The notes: generated from the sequence alone by a model not told the origin. DNA of 64,000 bases from Flavobacteriaceae bacterium (GCA_030538275.1 JAUNUH010000006.1:1-64000); one strand, 5' to 3'; shown: positions 8,472-16,754, counted from the stretch's first letter. A program made the numbers and translations.

Positions 8472-10406
8472 CTATATTGTTTTAAATTCTATACCTGCAT
8501 CTTTCATCTGCAAAGACGCATTGGTTTTCAATTGGTCGTTGCCTTTAAAAAGCTTATCTAAGGCAATTACCTTTTGTGGCTTGCTGGCAATTACTGCATC
8601 AATGATTTCTTGATTGGCTTTTTCTAAAACCAATATGAGTTCGGTTTCATTGATAGCATAAAAACCGTCTTTTGTTTCAATGGTGCTGTTTAAATCTTTT
8701 CCGCTTTTTAGCAAAAGTTCGTAAACCATATTTTCGGTAGTAGCGTTTTTTGCAACTGGATCAACAAATAATTTCATTTGCTCTTCTAAAGCCTGTTTGT
8801 CTTTACCTGTAATTTGTTGCCATTGTTTAAAATTGCTATCCGAAAGTTTTAAGACCTTGAAGCCTAAATCTTGGGATTGTAGATTTTGGATTTTGGATTG
8901 ATGATTTTTGATTTCTGCTAATGTTTCGTCCGTGGGTAGTTCAGATTCTAATTTTTTGATTTTCGCTTCTAATTCTGAAACCTTCAATCCTAAATCCTCA
9001 TTTATCTTTTTACCTGCTCTTCTAATCCGTTCTTTGGCAATATCGGCTATGGTTTTAAAACCTGCTTTATAAGCTTCACTTTTTTCATCAGTTTTTTCGG
9101 GTAATTGTACCGAAATACTTTTTCTATTTCCTCCATCTTGAGCATTCAACTCCATTACTGCGTGGGCAGTTGTTCCTGAGCCTGAGAAGAAGTCGAGGAT
9201 TAAATCATTCTCATTTGAATATAGTTCTAAAGTTCTTTGAATAAGTCCAACAGGTTTTGGGTAGTCAAAATACTGTTTATTATTGAAAAGCTTTTTTAAC
9301 TTTTGAGCTGCATCTTGTGAATGTCCAACATCCTCGTGTTTCCAAACAGTCATTGGTGTTATACCTTCTTTTACCTCACTAAAAAACTTTTTTACACGAG
9401 GTGTATTATTTCCATTTTTACCAAACCAAATTCTATTGTCGGCAACCATTTCTTCATATCTCTCTTTTGTGTAAAGCCAACATCTACCGTTAGTAGGTAA
9501 TAACTTTCGTCCACTTGGCGTAGTTATTTCATAGATTTTATCTTCTATTGCTGGTCCTACAGTCATATCTGAAGATGTCCAATCTCCTCTTGAATCGTTA
9601 TCAGGGTTTTTATACCTCTTGTTATCCTTTCTTATAAGTCCATTACATACAGTGACTTCTAAATTTTTAGAATAAACTAAAAGATAATCGTGGCTTTCAG
9701 AAAAGTGTTTTTTTAAATTTACAGGAGAAAAAGACCTTTCCCAAACAACATTTCCGACAAAATTCTCTTCTCCAAAAATCTCATTCATCAAAAGACGAAG
9801 ATTATGTACTTCGTTGTCATCAATAGATACGAAAATTACCCCATCTTGTTTGAGTAGGTTTTTAGCCAAATAGAGGCGTGGCATCATCATATTCAACCAA
9901 TTGCTGTGATATTGTCCGTTTTCTTTGCTGTTCTTTTTGAACATACCGTCTTTGGTCATATAACCTTCTTCGTCTTTGTCGCCAACACGTTTTTCATAGT
10001 CGCTTTTGGTTTCAGAGAATTTATCAGGATAAATAAACGAGTCGTTTCCTGTGTTGTAAGGTGGGTCTATGTAAATCATTTTCACTTTACCGAAATAGCT
10101 TTTTTGAAGCACTTTTAATACTTCTAAGTTTTCTCCCTCAATAAAAATATGTTCGGTATCGTCAAAGTTTATGCTTTCGTCTTTCGCAGGCACAAGTGTT
10201 TTGGTGGTTGGTGTTTGCAATACTTTAAAGGCTTCACTTTTTCCTGCCCAATTCAGCACGTAGCGTTCGTTTGAGAAGTTGATATCTTCTCCAAGCGTTG
10301 CTTTTAGCTTTTCCCAATCTACTTTGCCTTCGGCAAATACCTCAGGTAACACTTGTTTTAAAGCGTTCAGTTTTTCCTTTTCTGGTGTTAGACTTGCTCC
10401 GTCCAT
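8472..10406 (-). CDS. mod: Type III DNA methyltransferase, Mod subunit
   Basis: The 644-residue protein carries the adenine N6-methyltransferase motif IV DPPYNTGND (residues 114-122) followed much later by the AdoMet-binding motif FFSGSGTTAHAV (about 407-418). This beta-class order, with a target-recognition stretch in between, is that of type III Mod subunits. Mod sets the recognition sequence and methylates one strand; with Res it forms the restriction complex. A coiled-coil-like segment follows near residues 470-500. The gene sits second in the operon after a small HTH regulator and is followed within two bases by the AAA ATPase gene. No long simple-sequence tract that would allow phase variation is visible. 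Both motifs look intact. Confidence 0.94.
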   Translation of the reverse strand: MDGASLTPEKEKLNALKQVLPEVFAEGKVDWEKLKATLGEDINFSNERYVLNWAGKSEAFKVLQTPTTKTLVPAKDESINFDDTEHIFIEGENLEVLKVLQKSYFGKVKMIYIDPPYNTGNDSFIYPDKFSETKSDYEKRVGDKDEEGYMTKDGMFKKNSKENGQYHSNWLNMMMPRLYLAKNLLKQDGVIFVSIDDNEVHNLRLLMNEIFGEENFVGNVVWERSFSPVNLKKHFSESHDYLLVYSKNLEVTVCNGLIRKDNKRYKNPDNDSRGDWTSSDMTVGPAIEDKIYEITTPSGRKLLPTNGRCWLYTKERYEEMVADNRIWFGKNGNNTPRVKKFFSEVKEGITPMTVWKHEDVGHSQDAAQKLKKLFNNKQYFDYPKPVGLIQRTLELYSNENDLILDFFSGSGTTAHAVMELNAQDGGNRKSISVQLPEKTDEKSEAYKAGFKTIADIAKERIRRAGKKINEDLGLKVSELEAKIKKLESELPTDETLAEIKNHQSKIQNLQSQDLGFKVLKLSDSNFKQWQQITGKDKQALEEQMKLFVDPVAKNATTENMVYELLLKSGKDLNSTIETKDGFYAINETELILVLEKANQEIIDAVIASKPQKVIALDKLFKGNDQLKTNASLQMKDAGIEFKTI

Positions 10407-10488
10407 ATATCTTATTGCTCTTTTAATCTGTACTTGTTATTTTTTTAATAGGTCAGATTGAATGCCCTCATCAAACTGCAATCGGTCC

Positions 10489-10698
10489 TTATCCATTTTC
10501 GTTTGGGGCATTTCTGTCCGTTAGTAATTCTTTTGCCTCTACATTCAAGATTTCCGCAATCTTGTATAAGTCCTCCAAACTTGGTTGTCGCCTGTTTTGG
10601 GCATAAGAGTTTACCATATTGTAACTCTTTCCAAGTTGTTCAGCCAACCACTTTTGCTTAATTCCCTTTTCTTCTAAAACCTCTTTTATTCGGTTCAT
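10489..10698 (-). CDS. XRE-family HTH regulator of the restriction operon
   Basis: A 69-residue protein made almost entirely of one Cro/C1-type helix-turn-helix: KQKWLAEQLGKSYNMVNSYA is the DNA-binding core, followed by the RRQPSLEDLYKIAEIL dimer-side helices. It is the first gene of the type III operon, 82 bases before mod. Small proteins of this type upstream of restriction-modification genes act as controllers that delay or balance Res expression. An imperfect TATATTAG element lies about 20 bases upstream of the start on the minus strand and could be the promoter -7 box of the whole operon. Function is inferred from family and position. Confidence 0.85.
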   Translation of the reverse strand: MNRIKEVLEEKGIKQKWLAEQLGKSYNMVNSYAQNRRQPSLEDLYKIAEILNVEAKELLTDRNAPNENG

Positions 10699-10778
10699 TT
10701 TAATTATAAAAATTCGGAAGCTAATATAGCATTTTTATCTCATTATATGATTTAAAAAAACACGATGAAAAAAGTGTT

Positions 10779-11186
10779 TTAGGTTTTATCCACATTCAGA
10801 AAGAACTTGCTATGTAATTTGCCATGACAGTGGTGATGTACCAATACGGTTTTTTCACAACATATGTGAAAATAAAGAGGAGTTTGAATTTGGCATTTAT
10901 CACATTCAGGCTTTTTAGAAAAATTATGATTATCCAAAAATCTATAACAAACATGGTCATAATCAATATGATGTAAAATCTTATTATGAATTAAAATTTT
11001 TTCACAGATGGGACAAATAAAATTTTGTTGCATAAGCTTGAATTGTCTAAAGAAAAACTGTTTACCAAGTCTATGTGCAAAAAGACGCCATTCTTTGCTG
11101 TATTTATGTATTGTTCCAATATCTTTCTTGCGGTTTTTAGCAGAATATTTTTTAATGATTTCGGTTTGTACAACTCTTTTTTTCAT
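10779..11186 (-). CDS. HNH-like zinc-binding protein
   Basis: The 135-residue, very basic protein has a CPICEKIL knuckle followed by ILHHIDYDHVC, then CDKCQ and an HICCEKTVLVHHHCH segment. The CxxC...HH...H...CxxC arrangement fits an HNH/McrA-type nuclease fold, though the order of the last ligands is not canonical. It is a single gene with the long palindrome at 11,191-11,311 just upstream. It lies between the restriction operon and a lipoprotein gene, with no sign of co-transcription with either. It could be a homing-type or defence nuclease; I would not choose between these from sequence. Confidence 0.55.
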   Translation of the reverse strand: MKKRVVQTEIIKKYSAKNRKKDIGTIHKYSKEWRLFAHRLGKQFFFRQFKLMQQNFICPICEKILIHNKILHHIDYDHVCYRFLDNHNFSKKPECDKCQIQTPLYFHICCEKTVLVHHHCHGKLHSKFFLNVDKT

Positions 11187-11190
11187 GACT

Positions 11191-11311
11191 AAATTTTTAT
11201 AACACGCATAAAAAAGAATCCCAAAGAAAAATCAGTCAAGAGTGAACTTGGTTCATTCACTTGCTCTTGACTGATTTTGATGGGATTTAAAATTTGCGTT
11301 GTATAAAAATT
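11191..11311. repeat. Long imperfect palindrome, MITE-like or double terminator
   Basis: Two arms of about 55 bases pair with few gaps. The innermost part, ATCAGTCAAGAG (11,231-11,242) against CTCTTGACTGAT (11,264-11,275), is perfect; around it AATCCC pairs with GGGATT, and the outermost AATTTTTATA pairs with TATAAAAATT. It fills the space between two minus-strand genes. The core would serve as a terminator, but the extended arms are longer than a terminator needs, so a MITE or a structured RNA is possible. The attC pairing test used elsewhere in this window fails here. Confidence 0.6.
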
Positions 11312-11350
11312 ATGGAAAAAGTAAATTGAACTTAACAAATCAAGTATAAA

Positions 11351-11899
11351 TCAATCTTTTATTCTCAGCATTTTAAAGCATTTTGTACCCTCTTTATTTA
11401 AAAAGAAATTGGCATGAATTGTTTGTTCAACTTTCAATCTGGGATTTTCGAAACGAACAATGGCATCAGCTTTTTTACAAAGTATTTCAGATTTATCTCT
11501 GTCATTATATTTTGATAAATATTCAGGCTTCCAGTTCTTGGCTTCTTTAATTTTTTCATTCTGTTCGGATAAATCTTTTTTAGCCTTTTTTAAAAAATAA
11601 TCACTCATATAACTTTTGTCCTTTGAGTATTTATCAACCCTATCTTCATACAAGGCTTTCATTTTTTCCATTGATGCTATTTTATTTTCTTTCTCTTTTT
11701 CAAATCTTTCTTCTAACAGATATATGCTGTCCTGTACAGAAACATCTGAAATTTCTAATTGGTCAAACTTGATATCTAAATCATATTTATTTCCTCTACC
11801 GTCAGTTTCTATATAAGTCTCAATAGCTTCTTTTTCTTTAGAATTAGAACTACAGGAAAGAACCACAAATGAACTTAGAATTACAATTAAATTTCTCAT
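11351..11899 (-). CDS. Lipoprotein of unknown function
   Basis: The 182-residue protein has a signal peptide MRNLIVILSSFVVLSCSS with the lipobox LSC, so the mature protein is probably anchored to a membrane. The middle is highly charged, rich in Lys and Glu and probably coiled coil (residues about 60-125). The C-terminal part has two further Cys residues and a beta-rich stretch. I do not recognise a family. It stands alone between two long palindromic segments and is oriented like the rest of the island. Confidence 0.7.
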   Translation of the reverse strand: MRNLIVILSSFVVLSCSSNSKEKEAIETYIETDGRGNKYDLDIKFDQLEISDVSVQDSIYLLEERFEKEKENKIASMEKMKALYEDRVDKYSKDKSYMSDYFLKKAKKDLSEQNEKIKEAKNWKPEYLSKYNDRDKSEILCKKADAIVRFENPRLKVEQTIHANFFLNKEGTKCFKMLRIKD

Positions 11900-11953
11900 T
11901 TTATAAATTTTTAGAGTTTACGTTTTTTAATGAAAAATAAGAAGGCGTGAACT

Positions 11954-12078
11954 GAAACTTACCTTTTCGAGGTATCGCCAGACACCTAATCCAGAGTAAG
12001 AACAGCCACGCCCATAAGCGTAGCATTCTTGCTTAGAACTCTGGATTTTCTTAAACTGGCGATTTTCGAAAAAGTTTC
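11954..12078. repeat. Long interrupted hairpin
   Basis: Three blocks pair across a loop: GAAACTT with AAGTTTC-like ends, ATCGCCAG with CTGGCGAT, and AATCCAGAGT with ACTCTGGATT. The element lies upstream of the lipoprotein gene. Size and block layout resemble the attC-like hairpins further right, but its ends do not match the ends of a neighbouring gene block, so I leave it as an unclassified structured repeat. It may be a structured 5' leader or a MITE. Confidence 0.55.
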
Positions 12079-12169
12079 TAAAGCAAAATGCTTTATTATA
12101 ATATGTAGTTCAATTCTTTGTTCTTATATTTTTTTATTTGAGGTTAAAGATAATAAAAACATTTTTTAC

Positions 12170-12219
12170 CATTAAAAACCCTTAAGACACTCAAAAGAAA
12201 GCAAATTGATTTATGTAAA
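12170..12219. repeat. Direct repeat, left copy, bracketing the cassette array
   Basis: About 42 of 50 bases match the segment 29,521-29,570 in the same orientation; CAAAAGAAAG and AAATTGATTTAT are among the shared stretches. The two copies flank the whole cassette array. The right copy is part of a long hairpin behind the mobilization genes; the left copy keeps only one half of it. Confidence 0.6.
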
Positions 12220-12314
12220 CTATTTACACGTACCATCAGTTTTGATTGATTAAAAGAAATAAATTTAAAACTATATTGGAATCATATGTAGTCCTTATTG
12301 GGGGAAACCTACAA

Positions 12315-12443
12315 AACAACTTAAAAGTCTGGAAGGATTGGAAAGTAACCCAAACTGTCAACTGAAATATATGGCTTAAATCGCTTCTATTAGCTTGGCT
12401 TATTTAGAGTTTTGAGCAAAAATAGGGTTGTGAATCAGCTACC
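12315..12443 (+). mobile_element. Right-end remnant of the IS1182-like element
   Basis: This stretch matches the right ends of the copies ending at 14,550, 18,854 and 24,270, from the end of the transposase reading through to the terminal GTGAATCAGCTACC. The left end and nearly all of the coding part are gone. It borders the last cassette of the array, with ATTGT as the flank. Confidence 0.75.
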
Positions 12444-12461
12444 ATTGTTACAAACAGTACT

Positions 12462-13931
12462 TTACGGATTCATATTTATAAATAAGTGATAAACTTCGAT
12501 GTTTTTCAAACTTCTATAATGATTCATTTTCGCAACTTTAAGGTTAGAATATTCTTCAATACCAATTTCTGTTTCTAAACTTAAATGTTGGAACTGCCCA
12601 AAATCAATTTGTGTAATGTAATTCAAATATTTATTCCAAGTATCTTCAAAGTTTTTAGTCTCGCAATAGGAAATAACAAATAGAGGACTTATTCCAATAG
12701 GTTCATTTCTGAAAATTTTCACTAAATGTTCTTTGATTATAGTGTCAGACGATTGATCTTTAGGAATTGATTTTATTCGTAAACATTCTATTGCAGATAA
12801 ATGATTACCATCTTCGTTTTCAATTATTAAATCTCGAAATGCTATTCCAGATGTATTACTCTCAACCTTTGGGTCAGTTGTTCCACCCATTGATTGGTCT
12901 TTAATACTCCATTTTCTATTGTTAATTCGATGCTTTAAAAAATCTCTTAAAATAATATTGTACTTATTTTCGCTTTGAGCTTTTTTATATTCAAACACAT
13001 TATCTAAAAAGGTCAAACAAACACTTGTAATTGAATTTAACAGAAAGTCTTTCTCTTCATTATTCAATTTTTCCCTCTTCTCATTTATCCATTCATAAAT
13101 TAACTTTTCGTAAAGCTTATGGTCAGTTCTTGTGAAATTTTCTAATTGAGGAAGTATTCTGTACTCAATGTGATTAACGAATAAGTACTTGTCTTTTTTA
13201 AAAGAATTATAATGAAATTCTAAATAGGATTTTATATCGCCTCTCGGTTTTATTTTATACATCGACCAAGTGAAGTCACTATGATATCTATCCAAAAGAC
13301 GTTCTATATTACCAAATTCTTCTGAAATATGTTCAGAGTCTTTGTATTTATCTAATTCACTATACCAATCCTCGTGTAAATTTTTAACTTGAAACTTTCT
13401 TAATTTATATTTTGGATGGCTTTGAACATTATAGAAACCAGGAATATTGTCGGATTCAATAAACTCTTTGTCGATTTGCTCTAACTCGTCTAAAATCGAA
13501 TAGTGAGGTGAATTTTTATCTATTGGCTCAATAGCTATCATTATTGAAATAAACTTTTCGGCTTCTTCATAAATTCCTGTAAGCAATCCAATTCTTTCAA
13601 AATCTATGTCACTATCATCTCCTCCAAATGATGCTTCGTGTCTTATCATTATATGATGAGCTTCGTTTATAGCATCGTCTTTTACTTTATAAAACCAATG
13701 TATTAATTCATCTTTAGAAAATGTAACTTTTTTAACTTCGTCTAACATTTTCTGCAACTGAATTTTACCTTTTTTCTGATTTTCATAAATACGATTGAAA
13801 TAAATATCTCTGTCTATAATATTTATGTGTCTTAATGGTAAAATGTTCGTGAAAGAATATTCAGATTTTTCTTCGAGCAATGAAATGTCCGTAGTTTTTC
13901 TTAAATATATTTTCTTTTCTCTTGGTTTCAC
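12462..13931 (-). CDS. Unknown protein with possible C-terminal nuclease-like domain, cassette gene
   Basis: This 489-residue soluble protein is not recognised. The N-terminal and middle parts are helical and charged. Around residues 365-400, AFRDLIIENEDG followed by SAIECLRIKS gives a D...ExL pattern on two strands that could be a divergent PD-(D/E)XK site, followed by LFVISYCETKNF; this is inference only. The gene is alone in its cassette: the ATG is 16 bases after the end-pairing segment GTTAGCAAC (minus strand, 13,947-13,955) and the stop is seven bases before the other end (12,447-12,455). Lone genes filling an integron cassette in this way are often defence or toxin genes, so a defence role is plausible but unproven. 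Confidence 0.7.
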   Translation of the reverse strand: MKPREKKIYLRKTTDISLLEEKSEYSFTNILPLRHINIIDRDIYFNRIYENQKKGKIQLQKMLDEVKKVTFSKDELIHWFYKVKDDAINEAHHIMIRHEASFGGDDSDIDFERIGLLTGIYEEAEKFISIMIAIEPIDKNSPHYSILDELEQIDKEFIESDNIPGFYNVQSHPKYKLRKFQVKNLHEDWYSELDKYKDSEHISEEFGNIERLLDRYHSDFTWSMYKIKPRGDIKSYLEFHYNSFKKDKYLFVNHIEYRILPQLENFTRTDHKLYEKLIYEWINEKREKLNNEEKDFLLNSITSVCLTFLDNVFEYKKAQSENKYNIILRDFLKHRINNRKWSIKDQSMGGTTDPKVESNTSGIAFRDLIIENEDGNHLSAIECLRIKSIPKDQSSDTIIKEHLVKIFRNEPIGISPLFVISYCETKNFEDTWNKYLNYITQIDFGQFQHLSLETEIGIEEYSNLKVAKMNHYRSLKNIEVYHLFINMNP

Positions 13932-13946
13932 GGTTTTATTCGTATT

Positions 13947-14078
13947 GTTGCTAACCGGTCTAGTATAACCGTCAGTTACGGGTTAAATTAGCGATTATTT
14001 TCGGTTTGACACTGACGTTAGCAATTCCGAGTGGATTCGGACGTAGTCGAATCCGCCGTAATTGCGGTTATACGTTGT
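13947..14078 (-). other. attC-like recombination site, split by an IS copy
   Basis: An imperfect hairpin with inner arms AGTATAACCG and CGGTTATACG and a branched middle. On the minus strand it ends in GTTAGCAAC, followed 16 bases later by the ATG of the 489-aa gene. Its other end was separated by the IS copy 14,079-14,550 and continues as GTTCAAC at 14,554-14,560. The layout, paired outer ends, short unpaired spacers and paired inner arms, is that of integron attC sites (established structure, applied here by inference). Confidence 0.65.
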
Positions 14079-14550
14079 GTCCGTTGCACAACTCAAATAT
14101 ACAGAAATAAATTATTAATAAAAACCTTTCTTTTTCTTGTGTAATTCACTGTAATTCAATAAGATTATATATGCAAGGAAAAATAAATTCACATCGAACG
14201 CTCATCAACTTTTTAAGCATGCGTAAAGTAAATATCAGGGGCATCCAACAAGCCAATAAATGTATGCTGATGGCAGCTACGGCTTTTAACCTGAAGAAAC
14301 TCCTTAAATACGCACAAAAACCACCAAAAAGTTGTGCAAATCTGATGAAAATTGCTACAAAAACAAGGGAAAGCCTACGCTTTTATCTAAACCTAATTTT
14401 AGGCTTGCATACTTGCCATGTAAGTACTTAAAAATCTGAAAACATTAGCATGTAACCAAAACTACCAACTGAAATAAATGGCTTACATCGCTTCTATTGG
14501 CATAGCTTATTTAGAATTTTGAGCAAGAATAGAGTTGTGCATCAGCTACC
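14079..14550 (+). mobile_element. Short non-autonomous IS1182-like element (copy A)
   Basis: The element is about 472 bases. The left end contains GTTGCACAACTC and the right end, read inward, GATGCACAACTC. It keeps the first seven transposase codons (MQGKINS at 14,171) joined directly to the C-terminal part (14,171-14,431), so most of the transposase gene is deleted. The copy at 23,809-24,270 has the same junction, so both derive from one deletion derivative that moved or spread. It sits inside an attC-like site. Flanking pentamers are GTTGT on the left and GGTGT on the right. Confidence 0.8.
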
Positions 14551-14625
14551 GGTGTTGAACTAAACCTTCTGTAGCACTATCGTAAAATGCTTATCTTGTA
14601 AAGATAACATTTAAAATTTTATAAG

Positions 14626-14761
14626 ATGAAAAAAAGAAATTAAATCATCAACAATCTTAGATCGTGCAAAAAAGCAAGTAGATGGCTTTTCTGCGATGGC
14701 TGAGAAGTTGGAAAAGAGCATTGAAATCTCCGGGAAAAGCAAAAGTACTTACAACAATTAA
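14626..14761 (+). pseudogene. Fragment resembling a tyrosine recombinase N-terminus
   Basis: From an ATG at 14,626 a run of seven A shifts the frame; allowing for one base, the reading continues as STILDRAKKQVDGF and ISGKSKSTYNN, then stops at 14,759. The SGKSxSTYNNY-like phrase is what I know from the N-terminal core-binding domain of phage-type integrases associated with IS elements. It fills a short cassette of about 340 bases and is certainly not functional. Confidence 0.35.
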
Positions 14762-14887
14762 ATCCAACAGAAAACCGCCAAAAAAAAGAAAAACCGCGAA
14801 AAGAGCAGTTGCTTATCCTACACGAAACTTTACGCATTCCCCAATTGAGAATAACTAACAAATAAAATTCAAAAGCTACCTAAGCTT

Positions 14888-14950
14888 CCGTTTAACCTAG
14901 TTTTCATTGTTGGTACTTCGCACCCAACGAAAACTTAGTTGTTAGCTGGC
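14888..14950 (-). other. Intact short attC-like site
   Basis: A 63-base site not interrupted by an IS. Outer ends are CCGTTTAAC and GTTAGCTGGC; the inner arms CTAGTTTTC and GAAAACTTAG with GTTGG/CCAAC close a small loop. On the minus strand CCAGCTAAC follows the stop of the ImmA-type peptidase gene. This is the clearest complete attC-like hairpin in the window. Confidence 0.65.
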
Positions 14951-14960
14951 GTATATACTT

Positions 14961-15776
14961 TTAATCTTCCCAAATGATACTTAAAACAGAATTATCAAGT
15001 CCATAAATACAATGCTCACAAAATTGCCTATCATAATCACTTTCAAAATTCATCTTAAACCAGTTTTCTGCATAGACTGTTTCATTTGATTTATATTTTG
15101 TTCCCATTGTATAAAATTCACTCATAGCTGTATCATTAGGAATTTTATCTTTTCCATGTTTTAAAACCCAAAAAGGAAAATCATCAGATCGCCAATACCA
15201 TTTTATACTATTATCAACAGAATAAACAATCATAATAGGATGATTCCCAATTGTAGCAAATCTTAAAGCAGTTGCAGTTAAACTAACTTGATATTTTTTA
15301 GATAATTCCTTAATTAACTTGATATCAAATTTTTTTCTGAAACAGTCTTTCTCTATTCTTTTTTTTGGTAGTAAAAGACATGAAGCAAAATAATCTGCTT
15401 CTCGTTCCATTTTTTTATCAGATACAAAACCTGTAAAAGAGCAATGACTGTTAATTAAGCCTTGTGCTAAAGCGTTTCTATGATTATCAATATAAAAATG
15501 ACCTAATTCATGAGCAAATGTGAACCTTGCTCGTTCTGTATAAGCATGTTCTAGTCTATCTGTATTTATGTATATATGAAATGTGCCATATTCATGCTCT
15601 AAAAGTCCGTCAAAACTATCTTTGTATTCGCCATAAGTGAAACTAATGTCCTCACTTTCTGCAATTACCTCTGGATTGACAATACCATTGACACAATAAC
15701 TATCTGCAACTGACTCTGCAAGTTCTTCAATTTCAGATTTTATATAATTCGTAAGAAAATTATTTTTTTCGGGCAT
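14961..15776 (-). CDS. ImmA/IrrE-type metallopeptidase
   Basis: The 271-residue protein contains FAHELGHFYIDNHR, the HExxH zinc site of ImmA/IrrE (DUF955) peptidases, and a downstream MEREADYFASCLLLP helix carrying the third, acidic ligand. Such peptidases cut a partner regulator, often a repressor, to release gene expression under stress or infection. The gene overlaps the preceding 99-aa gene by 17 bases and ends 11 bases from the attC-like site, a usual layout for a cassette. The probable partner is the sigma factor-like protein or the small protein upstream (inference). Confidence 0.88.
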   Translation of the reverse strand: MPEKNNFLTNYIKSEIEELAESVADSYCVNGIVNPEVIAESEDISFTYGEYKDSFDGLLEHEYGTFHIYINTDRLEHAYTERARFTFAHELGHFYIDNHRNALAQGLINSHCSFTGFVSDKKMEREADYFASCLLLPKKRIEKDCFRKKFDIKLIKELSKKYQVSLTATALRFATIGNHPIMIVYSVDNSIKWYWRSDDFPFWVLKHGKDKIPNDTAMSEFYTMGTKYKSNETVYAENWFKMNFESDYDRQFCEHCIYGLDNSVLSIIWED

Positions 15777-16059
15777 TGTCTTTGTCTTTTTTCATTTTCT
15801 TTTTTACCTCATCTGAAATTTCTTTACCATCTCTAGCAGCCATTGATAAATTTTGTAATTCTTCGCTAGAATAATTTACATTTTCTATTTTAACTACTTT
15901 TCGATATCCATTTTTGATAATGTTATCCGGATTATCATAGCAATAAATTGAATCATCATTTATCTCATGATTAGCTTCAAATTCATTTATTTCTTCTTCC
16001 GTTTCTGGAAAAAGAAATCCTAGCTTTTTGATTATATCAGCAAGTTTTTTATTTGACAT
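15760..16059 (-). CDS. Small acidic/basic protein between sigma factor and peptidase
   Basis: A 99-residue protein with an acidic N-terminal half (FLFPETEEEINEFEANH) and a very basic tail ending KKDKDNARKK. It is not recognised. It overlaps the sigma factor gene by 11 bases and the peptidase gene by 17, so the three are translated together. In such sets the middle protein may be the peptidase substrate or an inhibitor of the sigma factor; the sequence alone does not show which. Confidence 0.75.
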   Translation of the reverse strand: MSNKKLADIIKKLGFLFPETEEEINEFEANHEINDDSIYCYDNPDNIIKNGYRKVVKIENVNYSSEELQNLSMAARDGKEISDEVKKKMKKDKDNARKK

Positions 16060-16702
16060 CTTTGATTGCTTTTAAATTTGAATGTTTTTCAACATATTCT
16101 ATAATTTTCTTTTCTGCTCTTTCCTTTATTTTTCGAATATTAGGCTTTGTAGTTTTATGTATTCTACAAAGATTATCTAAAACGTTTGAGGGTGTGTTTT
16201 TCCCCTTCTCATAATACATATAAAGGCTCATTAAAATATTTCTATCTCGTTCATTTAAGGTTTTCAATGCTTCATTTAATAATTTAGCATTAACACCTTC
16301 GTAAATATCATCTTGTATTTCAATGCTATCGAAATCTTCAATATTTGCTACCAGCTTTAAATTATTTTCAAGTCTATTATATTCTTTGATTTGTGATAAC
16401 AACTCATTTCTTGCAACTTTCGATAACCAGCCTTTAAAGCAATAATCATTGTTTGCATTTTCAGGAACTTGAAATATAAATGGATTCTCATATATTTTAA
16501 AAAAAACATTGTTCATTACTGTATTGTATAATTCTTCATTATAAATACCCATTGATTTTAGGGCATTCTTCAACACAGAAGATAGAAAAGGTGCATATTC
16601 TTTATAAAGCGTATTGAATGCTTTAATTGCCCCTTGTTTATCCTCCTCTTTATAAGATATTGTTAATAATAGTTCTTCAAGTTTTTCCAATAACATACTC
16701 AT
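16049..16702 (-). CDS. ECF-like sigma factor
   Basis: The 217-residue protein has the layout of a sigma-70 factor of the ECF type. A region 2-like part (about residues 25-105) includes TVMNNVFFKIYENP and FKGWLSKVARNELLSQIKEY. A region 4-like part (about 140-210) includes LNERDRNILMSLYMYYEKGK and a terminal helix-turn-helix ending IRKIKERAEKK. It is first in a three-gene set with a small protein and an ImmA-type peptidase, and divergent from three small genes. A perfect dyad (16,722-16,754) lies between the two directions. It may direct transcription of the small genes, with the peptidase controlling its activity (inference). Confidence 0.7.
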   Translation of the reverse strand: MSMLLEKLEELLLTISYKEEDKQGAIKAFNTLYKEYAPFLSSVLKNALKSMGIYNEELYNTVMNNVFFKIYENPFIFQVPENANNDYCFKGWLSKVARNELLSQIKEYNRLENNLKLVANIEDFDSIEIQDDIYEGVNAKLLNEALKTLNERDRNILMSLYMYYEKGKNTPSNVLDNLCRIHKTTKPNIRKIKERAEKKIIEYVEKHSNLKAIKDVK

Positions 16703-16721
16703 TATATAATAACAGAATTGT

Positions 16722-16754
16722 GTGACAATTTACAGAAAATTTAATAATTGTCAC
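16722..16754. promoter_or_regulatory. Perfect dyad in the divergent promoter region
   Basis: GTGACAATT (16,722-16,730) and AATTGTCAC (16,746-16,754) form a perfect 9-base inverted repeat with a 15-base spacer, 20 bases upstream of the sigma factor start and about 100 bases upstream of the plus-strand gene. It could be an operator, or two divergent -35 elements of the sigma factor. Confidence 0.6.

Noticed and set aside
8870..8915. Short repeats in mod (TTTGGAT units) as a phase-variation tract
   Set aside because: Only two adjacent units are present and they are imperfect beyond that; too short for slippage control.
10991..11202. Alternative readings opposite or inside the HNH-like gene
   Set aside because: The reading 10,779-11,186 has a full set of zinc ligands; the others are shadows.
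11191..12078. The two left palindromes as additional attC sites
   Set aside because: The end-pairing test (complementary ends around a gene block) that works for the cassettes fails for both, so I list them as unclassified repeats.
14640..14861. A 73-aa minus-strand reading
   Set aside because: It is the antisense of the recombinase-like fragment and has no independent support.
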